From Fervidibacter canadensis (lineage in GTDB: Bacteria > Armatimonadota > Fervidibacteria > Fervidibacterales > Fervidibacteraceae): 64,000 bases of DNA. Each line of letters begins with the position of its first letter. Position 1 is the stretch's first letter. The notes under the pieces are model-generated. The model searched no databases, was not told where the DNA came from, and was given only the letters and a program-made list of their open reading frames with translations. The DNA lies in contig JBGOEJ010000001.1 of the NCBI GenBank assembly GCA_041446545.1, forward strand, positions 186,001 to 250,000, written 5' to 3'. Of the stretch, positions 1 to 6,997 are shown piece after piece. A program made the position numbers and the translations under genes.

Positions 1-1
1 A

Positions 2-244
2 ACCGTCACCCGCCAAGTTTTCAGTTACTCGGTGGCGACCGTCCTCGTCAGCCTTTATCCTCTTTTGATGCCTTTGAGGATGCCAGAGGTTTACCTGACT
101 GCCGCTGCCTCGGCGGGGACATGGCTTCTTTGGGCAACCTTGCAATTTGGCGACAACCCAAATCGTCGGATGGCGCGCCGATTGCTCATCACCGCCGATG
201 CTTACTTGCCATTGGTGCTGTTGGCTTGGCTCTTTGCCCGATAA
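2..244 (+). CDS. ctaB: protoheme IX farnesyltransferase (haem O synthase), C-terminal part
   Basis: Partial gene: the frame is open from base 2 and its start lies upstream of the window. About 80 C-terminal residues remain, beginning TRQVFSYSVATVLVSLYPL, which matches the penultimate membrane helix region of CtaB/CyoE, followed by a second hydrophobic helix ending in LVLLAWLFAR. The family is an integral membrane UbiA-type prenyltransferase that attaches farnesyl to haem B to give haem O for haem-copper oxidases. The active-site aspartate motifs would be upstream and cannot be seen. The next gene, oxidase subunit III, begins 24 bases downstream, supporting the assignment. Confidence 0.8.
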   Translation, partial: TVTRQVFSYSVATVLVSLYPLLMPLRMPEVYLTAAASAGTWLLWATLQFGDNPNRRMARRLLITADAYLPLVLLAWLFAR

Positions 245-268
245 ACTTCCTGCCAGAGGTGATGCAAG

Positions 269-904
269 ATGGCGCAAACAAAGGTGCTCTTGAAAGGCAC
301 AGACATCATCCGCTCCGATGGTGGCGACGGATGGCACGGCGACGGTTGGTCGCATGGGCATGAAGCCCTGCCGATTCCGACGGCGCGGTTGGGTCTGTGG
401 CTCTTTTTGGGGGCAGTGACGATGCTCTTTGCCGCCTTCTCCAGCGCTTACTTGGTGCGGATGCCGATGCCCGACTGGCGAAGCATCCCAAAGCCACCCA
501 TCCTTTGGGTCAACACGGTCATACTTTTGCTCAGCAGCGCTGTCGCCCAATGGGCATGGTCATCTATTCGGCGGGGCAACGAAAAAGGGCTGCGAGGGGG
601 CTTGGTGCTCACCGTTTTGCTCGGCACAGCCTTTGTGATGGGACAACTTTGGGCTTGGCGGCAATTGGTCGCCGCCGGCGTTTACCTGCAAAGCAATCCC
701 GCCAGCAGTTTCTTCTACCTGCTGACGGCGATGCATGGCTTGCACCTTTTGGGCGGCATCGTCGCTTTGGCGTGGACGACGGTGCGGGCGTGGCAAAACG
801 CCTACACGCCTGAAAACCACCTCGGCGTGGAACTTTGCGTCGTCTATTGGCACTTTTTGATGCTCGTGTGGCTTTGGCTCTTCGCCTTACTTTCGCTGCG
901 CTAA
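269..904 (+). CDS. ctaE: cytochrome c oxidase subunit III
   Basis: A 211-residue membrane protein of the haem-copper oxidase subunit III family. After a polar N-terminus of about 35 residues there are five hydrophobic helices. The family signatures TAMHGLHLLGG (about residue 150) and VVYWHFLMLVW (near the C-terminus) are present. Subunit III does not carry redox centres but stabilises the catalytic subunit in the cytoplasmic membrane. ATG at 269 follows a purine-rich GAGGTGATG stretch. The gene lies in a tight run with ctaB upstream and a second subunit III gene downstream. The N-terminus is rich in His, Asp and Gly, which is mildly unusual. Confidence 0.93.
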   Translation: MAQTKVLLKGTDIIRSDGGDGWHGDGWSHGHEALPIPTARLGLWLFLGAVTMLFAAFSSAYLVRMPMPDWRSIPKPPILWVNTVILLLSSAVAQWAWSSIRRGNEKGLRGGLVLTVLLGTAFVMGQLWAWRQLVAAGVYLQSNPASSFFYLLTAMHGLHLLGGIVALAWTTVRAWQNAYTPENHLGVELCVVYWHFLMLVWLWLFALLSLR

Positions 905-987
905 TTTGTTGGAGTGACTGTCAGCCATGACGACCCTTGACCACGACGGGATGCGACAAACTGGCGATGTGAAGGGGTGAGAGATGG

Positions 988-1671
988 ATGCATTCGGAGA
1001 CACAAGCAGCACCGTTGGAGGAAGTCCTTAAGTCCGATTGGGGCGGAGGCAAATCGCCTTTCGGCGTCAGTTGGGGCAAGTTGATGATGTGGCTGTTTAT
1101 CCTTTCGGACGCCTTCACCTTTGGCGGTTTGCTGGCGGGCTACGGGGCGTTGCGGGTGACGGTGGGCAAATGGCCCGACACTAACGAAATTTTCGCCATC
1201 TCCCTCGGTGGAACCAAAGTCCCGTTGCTGCTGATCGCCATCATGACTTTCATCTTGGTCAGCAGCAGCGGGTGGATGGCGTTGGCGGTCAACGCTGCCT
1301 ATCAACGCGACCGACGCAACACCGTCAAGTATCTGCTGCTGGTCATCCTTTTTGGGCTCACTTTCCTGAGTTGTCAAGCCTACGAGTGGAGCAAACTCAT
1401 CTTCCACGAAGGCGTGAGACCTTGGCGGGTGCCCAGCCATCCGCCTTTCAACGGCATCGTCCAATTTGGGGCATGCTTCTTCACCTTAACGGGCTTTCAC
1501 GGCTTGCACGTCCTTAGCGGCGTGATTTACCTTTCCGTCATCGCCGCCCGTGTCGCCAAGGGCGTTTATGACCGACGGGGTTCTTACGAAGCCGTTGAAA
1601 TCGCCGGGCTTTACTGGCACTTTGTGGACTTGGTTTGGGTGTTCATCTTCACCTTCTTCTACCTGTTCTGA
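988..1671 (+). CDS. ctaE: cytochrome c oxidase subunit III, second copy
   Basis: A 227-residue paralogue of the preceding gene, with LTGFHGLHVLSG and LYWHFVDLVWVFIF as the conserved helix motifs. The two copies differ clearly in sequence and in the N-terminal region, so this is an old duplication or two partner subunits, not a recent tandem copy. ATG 988 is preceded by GAAGGGGTGAGAG. Oxidase clusters with two subunit III-like genes exist in several phyla, where both may sit in one complex. Which catalytic subunit they serve cannot be read here because subunits I and II are outside the window. Confidence 0.92.
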   Translation: MHSETQAAPLEEVLKSDWGGGKSPFGVSWGKLMMWLFILSDAFTFGGLLAGYGALRVTVGKWPDTNEIFAISLGGTKVPLLLIAIMTFILVSSSGWMALAVNAAYQRDRRNTVKYLLLVILFGLTFLSCQAYEWSKLIFHEGVRPWRVPSHPPFNGIVQFGACFFTLTGFHGLHVLSGVIYLSVIAARVAKGVYDRRGSYEAVEIAGLYWHFVDLVWVFIFTFFYLF

Positions 1672-1702
1672 CAACCCATCACGAGGCAAAGGGGTGAGCG
1701 TT

Positions 1703-2023
1703 GTGGCGCAAGCCGAGCACAAACACGATTTGCGGCGCACTTACTTGACCGTTTGGTTTTGGCTGTTCGTCCTAAGTTTTGGGCTTTACTTCGTTGACCT
1801 GATGCACCTGCCGACGGCGTTGGCGACCATCCTTTACACCGCCATCGCTTTGATGAAGGCGGGGTTGATTGCCGCCTACTTTATGCACCTGCGCTTTGAA
1901 CGGCTCAACCTCGTTTACTCCATCCTTTTCCCTCTCATCTTGCTCATCGCCTTGGTGGCGGCGGTGTTGCCTGACGGGTTGAGTGTCTTGCTGCATCGCC
2001 AACCCTTCTTTGAAGGCAGGTGA
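1703..2023 (+). CDS. ctaF: cytochrome c oxidase subunit IV (small bacterial type)
   Basis: A 106-residue protein with a charged N-terminus and three hydrophobic helices. The stretch ALMKAGLIAAYFMHLRFER is the hallmark of the prokaryotic subunit IV family (YFMHL motif). The frame is open further upstream into the preceding gene, but GTG 1703 is preferred because AAAGGGGTGA lies six or so bases before it; GTG 1694 is the alternative and would overlap that ribosome binding site. Its place directly after subunit III and before assembly genes fits the Bacillus-type cta order. Confidence 0.88.
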   Translation: MAQAEHKHDLRRTYLTVWFWLFVLSFGLYFVDLMHLPTALATILYTAIALMKAGLIAAYFMHLRFERLNLVYSILFPLILLIALVAAVLPDGLSVLLHRQPFFEGR

Positions 2024-2029
2024 GAAGTG

Positions 2030-2263
2030 ATGCGTTGGCTTCCTTCGGTCGCCGTGCTTTTGCTGCTCGCCACGATCGCCCCTTGGGCGATGGCTCAATG
2101 TGCCATGTGCAAAGCGACCGTCCAATCGTCGGGGAGCGCCAATTTGATGGCGGGGTTGCGGAGCGGCATTTTGCTGCTCCTCGTCATGCCCTACTTGATC
2201 GTCGGCACCATCGCTTTCGCCATCTATCGTGCCTATCGGGCGCAGCGTCTCTTTGGATGGTGA
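2030..2263 (+). CDS. small exported/membrane protein with CxxC, oxidase locus
   Basis: A 77-residue protein with a signal-like N-terminus ending WAMA, then CAMCKATVQ, then one long hydrophobic helix near the C-terminus. The CxxC motif directly after the predicted cleavage site would sit on the outer side of the membrane. Small proteins of this shape occur beside oxidase genes in other bacteria, but I do not know a proven function. Position between subunit IV and the Sco copper chaperone suggests a part in copper or thiol handling during oxidase assembly; that is inference. ATG 2030 is chosen over GTG 2027, seven bases after the preceding stop. Confidence 0.7.
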   Translation: MRWLPSVAVLLLLATIAPWAMAQCAMCKATVQSSGSANLMAGLRSGILLLLVMPYLIVGTIAFAIYRAYRAQRLFGW

Positions 2264-2288
2264 GGTTTCCTCGGCAGGTGATGAGGCT

Positions 2289-2897
2289 GTGAGCCGTCTT
2301 AAAACCTTTACTCTCAGCGGGCTTATTGCCCTCGGCGTGGTAGCGGGGATTGCTTTCGTCCAAACTTGGCAGCGAGGGAGTGGGCTTCCTGTCTATTGGT
2401 CTGTCCCTGATTTCCGCCTCACCGCCGACGACGGCAAACCCATTACCCTTTCGGACTTGAAGGGCAAAGTTTGGGTCGCCGAATTCTTTTTCGCCTCCTG
2501 CGCGGGCATCTGCTTGGACATGAACCGCAACATGGAGCGGGTGCAAAAAGCCTTCGCCGACAACCCCGATGTCCGCCTCGTCAGTTTCACCGTTGACCCC
2601 CAAAACGACACACCCGAAATCTTGCGGGAGTATCGCAAAAACTTCAACGCCGTAGAGGGCAAGTGGGTTTTCGTGACAGGCGACAAGAAGGCGATTTACC
2701 GATTGGCGCGGCATGGCTTTAAGGTGGCAGCGGCAGAAGTCAAACCGCAGGACGAAGGAGGCGCTACCGATTTCATCCACAGCGACCGCTTCATCCTCGT
2801 AGACCGAAAGGGTCGCATTCGGGGCTTTTATAAAGGGACGGACAAAAAGCAAGTGGAGAAACTCATCGCCGACATCCGAAAACTGCTGCGGGAGTGA
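2289..2897 (+). CDS. sco: Sco1/SenC-family copper chaperone
   Basis: A 202-residue thioredoxin-fold protein with one N-terminal membrane anchor (residues about 7-27). The Sco copper-binding set is complete: CAGIC (CxxxC) after the first strand region and the distal histidine in FIHSDRFILVD. SFTVDPQNDTP is the family's conserved loop. Sco proteins load or reduce the CuA site of oxidase subunit II on the periplasmic face. The frame extends upstream to 2229 over the previous gene; GTG 2289 is preferred because AGGTGATGAGG precedes it and it gives a normal anchor. Confidence 0.93.
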   Translation: MSRLKTFTLSGLIALGVVAGIAFVQTWQRGSGLPVYWSVPDFRLTADDGKPITLSDLKGKVWVAEFFFASCAGICLDMNRNMERVQKAFADNPDVRLVSFTVDPQNDTPEILREYRKNFNAVEGKWVFVTGDKKAIYRLARHGFKVAAAEVKPQDEGGATDFIHSDRFILVDRKGRIRGFYKGTDKKQVEKLIADIRKLLRE

Positions 2898-2918
2898 GGG
2901 ACGCTGGACATTCGCGCC

Positions 2919-3329
2919 TTGCCCTCCCTTAACGCTTTGCTGAATGCGGCGAGCGCTACCCTGCTCGTCGCAGGTTACCTTTTCCTTCGCCGCCGCAATA
3001 TCACTGCCCATCGCGCTTGCATGCTCGGGGCGGTCGTTGCGTCCGCTGCCTTTTTCATCAGTTACGCCATTTATCACGCCCATGCGGGGACGACGAAATT
3101 TGCGGGCACGGGCTGGGTGCGCCCTATCTATTTCGCCATCCTGATTTCCCACACCCTTTTGGCTGCCGTTATCATCCCGATGGTGCTGCTCACGCTCGTT
3201 CGGGCGTTGCGCGGCGATTTTGCCCGCCATCGTGCCATCGCCCGATGGACATTCCCTCTTTGGCTCTATGTCTCGGTCACGGGTGTCCTCATCTACCTGA
3301 TGCTCTACCACTGGTTTCCATCCCGCTGA
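2919..3329 (+). CDS. DUF420 membrane protein, CtaM-like oxidase assembly factor
   Basis: A 136-residue protein with four hydrophobic helices and conserved histidines (ITAHR, SYAIYHAH, RHRAIARWTFPLWLYVSVTG), the pattern of the DUF420 family. The family member CtaM in Staphylococcus is needed to mature a haem-copper oxidase. The start is uncertain: TTG 2919 is the nearest standard codon, but the homologous DLPALNA-like N-terminus and the ribosome binding site GGAGTGAGGG at about 2892-2901 would fit CTG at 2904 better. It follows sco by 21 bases and closes the oxidase cluster. Confidence 0.85.
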   Translation: MPSLNALLNAASATLLVAGYLFLRRRNITAHRACMLGAVVASAAFFISYAIYHAHAGTTKFAGTGWVRPIYFAILISHTLLAAVIIPMVLLTLVRALRGDFARHRAIARWTFPLWLYVSVTGVLIYLMLYHWFPSR

Positions 3330-3433
3330 AAAATTGTTGAAACGCTGACTAAGCGCAACCCGATGAATGCAGCGGACATTGCCGTTGTCAGAAGGTCGGA
3401 GAAAGCATCGGCTTTTCAGCGAAGACGAAGGGA

Positions 3434-3480
3434 GCGTCGGGTTGCTCCTCCTTGCTCAATTGGCTATTAGCCACGACACT
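3434..3480 (+). repeat. dispersed intergenic repeat, copy A
   Basis: This roughly 47-base segment lies in the 169-base gap between the DUF420 and DUF429 genes. It matches another segment at 52551-52597 at most positions (shared AGCGTCGGGTT and TCCTCCTTG blocks, then a small hairpin). Its last part, TTGGCTATTAGCCACGAC (3460-3477), is identical to 22764-22781. The rest of the gap shows no gene. Confidence 0.6.
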
Positions 3481-3498
3481 ACCCAAGGGGTGATTCTC

Positions 3499-4119
3499 AT
3501 GACCGTGATGGGCATTGACTTGGCAGCAAGGGAGCGCAAAGCCAGTGGTGTTTGCCTATTGCGGGGCAAGCGGGTGAAAACGCTTTTGTTGCACACCGAC
3601 GCTGAATTGGTAGCGTTGGCGAAGCGGGTTCGTCCCGCCCTCATCGCCATTGATGCGCCTCTGTCGCTGCCGCCTGACCGAAAAAGCATCCATGACCGAA
3701 CGGGGACGCATTTGCGCCCTTGCGACCGCGAGTTATTGAGGCGAGGCATCCGCTTCTTTCCCATCACCCTTGGCGCCATGCGCCCTCTGACGGAGCGTGG
3801 AATACGGTTGAAAGAACGACTGCAAGGGGAAGGTTTTCGGGTCGTGGAAGTTTTTCCCGGCGGGGCGCAAGATGTTTTGGGATTGCCCCGCAAGCATCAC
3901 AATCTTGACGGTTTGCGTGAAGGCTTGCGGCGGCTGGGGTTGCGGGGCATCCCTGACGACGCCACCCACGATGAACTGGACGCCGTCACCGCCGCTTATG
4001 TCGGTTGGCTCTTTTTGAACGGGCAAGGGGAAGTGTTGGGCGAGGAAAGGGATGGCATTGTCATGCCGTTGCCGTCACCCTTTATGACGACAAATGCGAC
4101 CCGCAAGAGGGCGAGGTGA
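3499..4119 (+). CDS. DUF429 family protein
   Basis: A 206-residue soluble protein. MGIDLAA at the N-terminus and ALIAIDAPLSLP around residue 50 are the two acidic strand motifs of DUF429, a family predicted to have an RNase H-like fold; EVFPGGAQDVLGL and THDELDAVTAAYVGWL complete the set of conserved blocks. Predicted nuclease activity in this family is not firmly established. ATG 3499 is chosen, although the frame is open upstream, because AAGGGGTGA stands just before it. Its stop overlaps the next start in a TGATG junction, so it is probably translated together with the HemQ-like gene. Confidence 0.8.
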   Translation: MTVMGIDLAARERKASGVCLLRGKRVKTLLLHTDAELVALAKRVRPALIAIDAPLSLPPDRKSIHDRTGTHLRPCDRELLRRGIRFFPITLGAMRPLTERGIRLKERLQGEGFRVVEVFPGGAQDVLGLPRKHHNLDGLREGLRRLGLRGIPDDATHDELDAVTAAYVGWLFLNGQGEVLGEERDGIVMPLPSPFMTTNATRKRAR

Positions 4120-4907
4120 TGGAGATGATGACAAGCCAAGCGTGGCAACGGTTCGCCGAGTTGGCGCAAACCTTAGAGCGACCTCAGTTGCCCCGTAACA
4201 TCCACAAGAGCACGGAACGGCTCATCTTTTGCTACCAGTTCTACAAAGTCCGCCCCGATTGGTGGCAATTGAGCGACGGGGAGCGGGCGGAAGGCAAGCA
4301 GGAGTTTTTGGAATTGCTGCGCGCCTTTGAGCGTCCCCTCCTTATCCGCTGCTACTCCACCTTGGGCTTGAAGGCGACGACCGACTTTTTGCTCTGGCTC
4401 ATCAGCAAGGAGATGAAGGGCATTGAGTTGTTCACGGCAGCCCTCAACCACTCTTTCGTCGGCATTTACTTGGAGCGAACCCACACTTATCTAACCCTCA
4501 CTCGCCCGTCCATCTACTTGCGCCATCCGTCCCGAGCAAGCCAAGAGCGACAAGGACAAGGCGAGCACGAACAAGAGTTCACAGGCGAAGCGCCCTACTT
4601 CTTCATCTACCCGTTCACCAAAACCCACGAGTGGTATCAATTGCCTTACGAGCAGCGACGGGAGATGATGCTGGAACACTTTCGCATCGGCAATCAGTTC
4701 CCGACGGTGCGCACCTACACGAGTTACAGCATCGGATTGGACGATTACGAGTTCGTCGTGGCGTTTGAAGCCGATGACCCCAGTGAGTTTCAAGAGTGCG
4801 TCCTTCGGCTGCGGGAAGCCAAAGCCCGCCCTTACACCCTCGCCGACACACCCATTTGGACTTGCCTGAAAAGAACGCCTGAAGAACTGGTGGAACTGGT
4901 GTTGTGA
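4119..4907 (+). CDS. hemQ: HemQ/chlorite dismutase-family haem protein, probable coproheme decarboxylase
   Basis: A 262-residue member of the chlorite dismutase-like superfamily. The diagnostic block is in the C-terminal half: IYPFTKTHEWYQLP, with the conserved tyrosine of the decarboxylase site, then EHFRIG with the proximal haem histidine, then a YSIGLDDYEFVVAFE strand. In most bacteria this class is coproheme decarboxylase, the last step of the coproporphyrin-dependent haem route. The arginine and glutamine/arginine features separating true chlorite dismutases cannot be judged by eye. ATG 4119 overlaps the previous stop; ATG 4125 or 4128 are alternatives. The next gene starts one base after its stop. 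Confidence 0.85.
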   Translation: MEMMTSQAWQRFAELAQTLERPQLPRNIHKSTERLIFCYQFYKVRPDWWQLSDGERAEGKQEFLELLRAFERPLLIRCYSTLGLKATTDFLLWLISKEMKGIELFTAALNHSFVGIYLERTHTYLTLTRPSIYLRHPSRASQERQGQGEHEQEFTGEAPYFFIYPFTKTHEWYQLPYEQRREMMLEHFRIGNQFPTVRTYTSYSIGLDDYEFVVAFEADDPSEFQECVLRLREAKARPYTLADTPIWTCLKRTPEELVELVL

Positions 4908-4908
4908 G

Positions 4909-6054
4909 ATGGGTCGCTACGATGCCGATGTCCTCATCGTCGGCGCAGGACCAGCGGGAGCGACGGCAGCAAGGTGGCTGGCGGAAAAAGGCGTCGCTGT
5001 CTTGTTGCTGGAACGGCAGCGGCTGCCCCGCTACAAACCCTGCGGCGGAGCGCTCACCCGCCGCACTTTAAAGTTGCTGACACCGTTGGATGTCACTCCC
5101 GTCGTAGAAGCCGTCGTCCGCACTCTCACAGTGGAAGCACCCGATGGCGACCGTTTTACCATCTCCCTTCCTGAACCTCTCATCGCTACCGTCATGCGTG
5201 ACCGCTTTGATGCCTTCTTGACGGAAGCAGCGACGGCAGCGGGAGCGCGCTTGCGGGAAGGAGAGGGTGGGGTGCGTTGCGAAGTAGGCGACGAAGATGT
5301 TGCCGTGACCACAAACCGTCGCACCTATCGCGCCCGTTTCCTTGTCGGCGCTGACGGTGCCAACAGCGTCGTCGCCCACCAACTTGGCTTGCGCCCACAC
5401 CATCGCGCGCTCTCCCTTGTCGCCGAACTGACACCCGATGCCAAGGCGAATTGGGATGGCAGCATCCATCTTCTCTTCCCGTCGCAACTTGGCGGTTATG
5501 CGTGGTGTTTCCCGAAGGGAACGCACCTTTCAGCGGGCATCTACACTTTGCGCCCGATGCTGCCTGACTGGCAAAGATGGCTGATGGGCTATTTGGGGCG
5601 GTTGCGATTGGGCGATGGCTTTCAGCGCCACCGATTGCAAGGGCATCCTGTCCCGCTGGCAGGCAAGTTCGCTCAGTTCCATCGGAAGACGGCACTCGTT
5701 GTCGGTGACGCAGCGGGCTTGGCTGACCCCTTCACGGGCGAAGGGATTTCGTGGGCGATTGAAAGTGCCCAGATGGCGGCGACCGTCCTTTGGGAATGTC
5801 TCAACGGTGACCTTGACAGTTTGCAACCTTACACCGACGCCATTCGCCATCGGTCGCTTCCCGAACTTCGGGCGGCGATGGGGTTTGCTCGCTTCCTTTT
5901 TGCCCTCCCGCAAGTTTGTTGCCGATGGTTTTTGCGCCATGAAGCCGTCCTGCGCAACTTCGCTAAGTTGCTCAGCGGCGAGGTGACTTACCGAACCCTT
6001 TGGCGAAAGGTTTGGCGCAAAGGCTTCGTCTTGCTGGCTCGCCCGAAAGGTTGA
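4909..6054 (+). CDS. geranylgeranyl reductase-family FAD-dependent oxidoreductase
   Basis: A 381-residue flavoprotein. The FAD-binding Rossmann motif VLIVGAGPAGATAA lies at the N-terminus, followed by CGGALT, the GADGANS motif, and VVGDAAGLADPFTGEGISW, the second FAD-contact motif of the group. Relatives reduce isoprenoid double bonds (chlorophyll, archaeal or quinone side chains) or act on other hydrophobic substrates. The substrate is unknown here. Close linkage to the HemQ gene (one-base gap, TGAGATG junction) and to the oxidase locus makes a quinone or haem side-chain role attractive, but this is inference. Confidence 0.86.
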   Translation: MGRYDADVLIVGAGPAGATAARWLAEKGVAVLLLERQRLPRYKPCGGALTRRTLKLLTPLDVTPVVEAVVRTLTVEAPDGDRFTISLPEPLIATVMRDRFDAFLTEAATAAGARLREGEGGVRCEVGDEDVAVTTNRRTYRARFLVGADGANSVVAHQLGLRPHHRALSLVAELTPDAKANWDGSIHLLFPSQLGGYAWCFPKGTHLSAGIYTLRPMLPDWQRWLMGYLGRLRLGDGFQRHRLQGHPVPLAGKFAQFHRKTALVVGDAAGLADPFTGEGISWAIESAQMAATVLWECLNGDLDSLQPYTDAIRHRSLPELRAAMGFARFLFALPQVCCRWFLRHEAVLRNFAKLLSGEVTYRTLWRKVWRKGFVLLARPKG

Positions 6055-6062
6055 AGGGCGGG

Positions 6063-6962
6063 ATGGCTGTGGACGCTTTGAGTTTATGGGCGTTAGGGCT
6101 TGGAGGCTTATCCTTGCTGGCTTACGGCATTTGGCGTGGCGTTTTCGTTGAACCCAAGGGGTTAGTCGTGGAGCGGCGTCGGCTTACATTGGCTCAATTG
6201 CCGTCAGCGTTGGACGGGTTGACGGTTGCGTTGCTCGCCGATTTGCATTTGTTGCCCAACGGGTGGGGTGGGGAAATTGCCGAACGAGCCGTTTTGCTCG
6301 CCAATGACGCCTCTCCTGATTTGGTGCTTTTAGGGGGCGATTTAGTGCATTGGTCTGGGGCAGTGCCGCATCTGATTCCCGTGTTGCGTCGCCTCCGCAG
6401 TCGCTATGGTGTTTTCGCTGTCTTGGGCAATCACGACCATCATTGCCCTTGGCGGTGGCGTCACCCTGCCCCTTGGGGTGGGAAGCCTTTGAGCGTGGCA
6501 GAGTGGCGGCAAGTCCTCGCCCAAGCCAATGTTCGGTTGCTCGTCAACGAAGCCGTCCCATTGACGATCAATGGAGCAACTTTTTGGTTGGTCGGTGTGG
6601 ACGACGCTTACACGGGGCGGGCAAATTTGGCGCAAGCGATGGCGGGTGTGCCTGACGGAGCGTTTGCCCTTTTGCTTTCTCACTCGCCCGATATCATGGA
6701 CGACCCGTTAGTTCATCGGGTTGCCGTCGTCTTTTGCGGGCACACTCATGGCGGTCAAATCGTGTTGCCGTTGCTTGGACCGTTTCTTGCACCATGTCGG
6801 CGAAAGAGGGAACGGGCGCAAGGGGTTCGGCAAATCAATGACACATGGCTTGTCGTCTCACGGGGCATCTCGGCGGGCATTCCCTTCCGTTTTCGTTGTC
6901 CGCCTGAAGTGACCATCGTCACCCTGAAAACAGCGGCAGGGAAGTTTCTGCTGCGCCGATGA
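6063..6962 (+). CDS. membrane-anchored calcineurin-like metallophosphoesterase
   Basis: A 299-residue protein with an N-terminal hydrophobic helix (about residues 8-25) followed by a complete metallophosphoesterase metal-site set: LLADLHLLP, LGGDLVHW, LGNHDHH, LLSHSPDI and CGHTHGGQ. This matches the YkuE/YaeI-type phosphodiesterases that act at the membrane, some on lipid A precursors or on phospholipid-like substrates. ATG 6063 follows GAAGGGCGGG and lies eight bases after the preceding stop, so the gene is probably co-transcribed with the reductase. The substrate cannot be inferred further. Confidence 0.87.
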   Translation: MAVDALSLWALGLGGLSLLAYGIWRGVFVEPKGLVVERRRLTLAQLPSALDGLTVALLADLHLLPNGWGGEIAERAVLLANDASPDLVLLGGDLVHWSGAVPHLIPVLRRLRSRYGVFAVLGNHDHHCPWRWRHPAPWGGKPLSVAEWRQVLAQANVRLLVNEAVPLTINGATFWLVGVDDAYTGRANLAQAMAGVPDGAFALLLSHSPDIMDDPLVHRVAVVFCGHTHGGQIVLPLLGPFLAPCRRKRERAQGVRQINDTWLVVSRGISAGIPFRFRCPPEVTIVTLKTAAGKFLLRR

Positions 6963-6997
6963 AGTCGTCAAGGCAGGTTTTTTTTCGAGCAACCTCC

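Noticed and set aside
2184..3311. 375-codon minus-strand frame opposite sco and the DUF420 gene
   Set aside because: The opposite strand carries two convincing genes with ribosome binding sites; the antisense product is low-complexity and unlike any family.
6963..6997. T-run after the metallophosphoesterase gene as an intrinsic terminator
   Set aside because: Eight T bases are present at about 6978-6985, but only a 4-base stem can be drawn before them.
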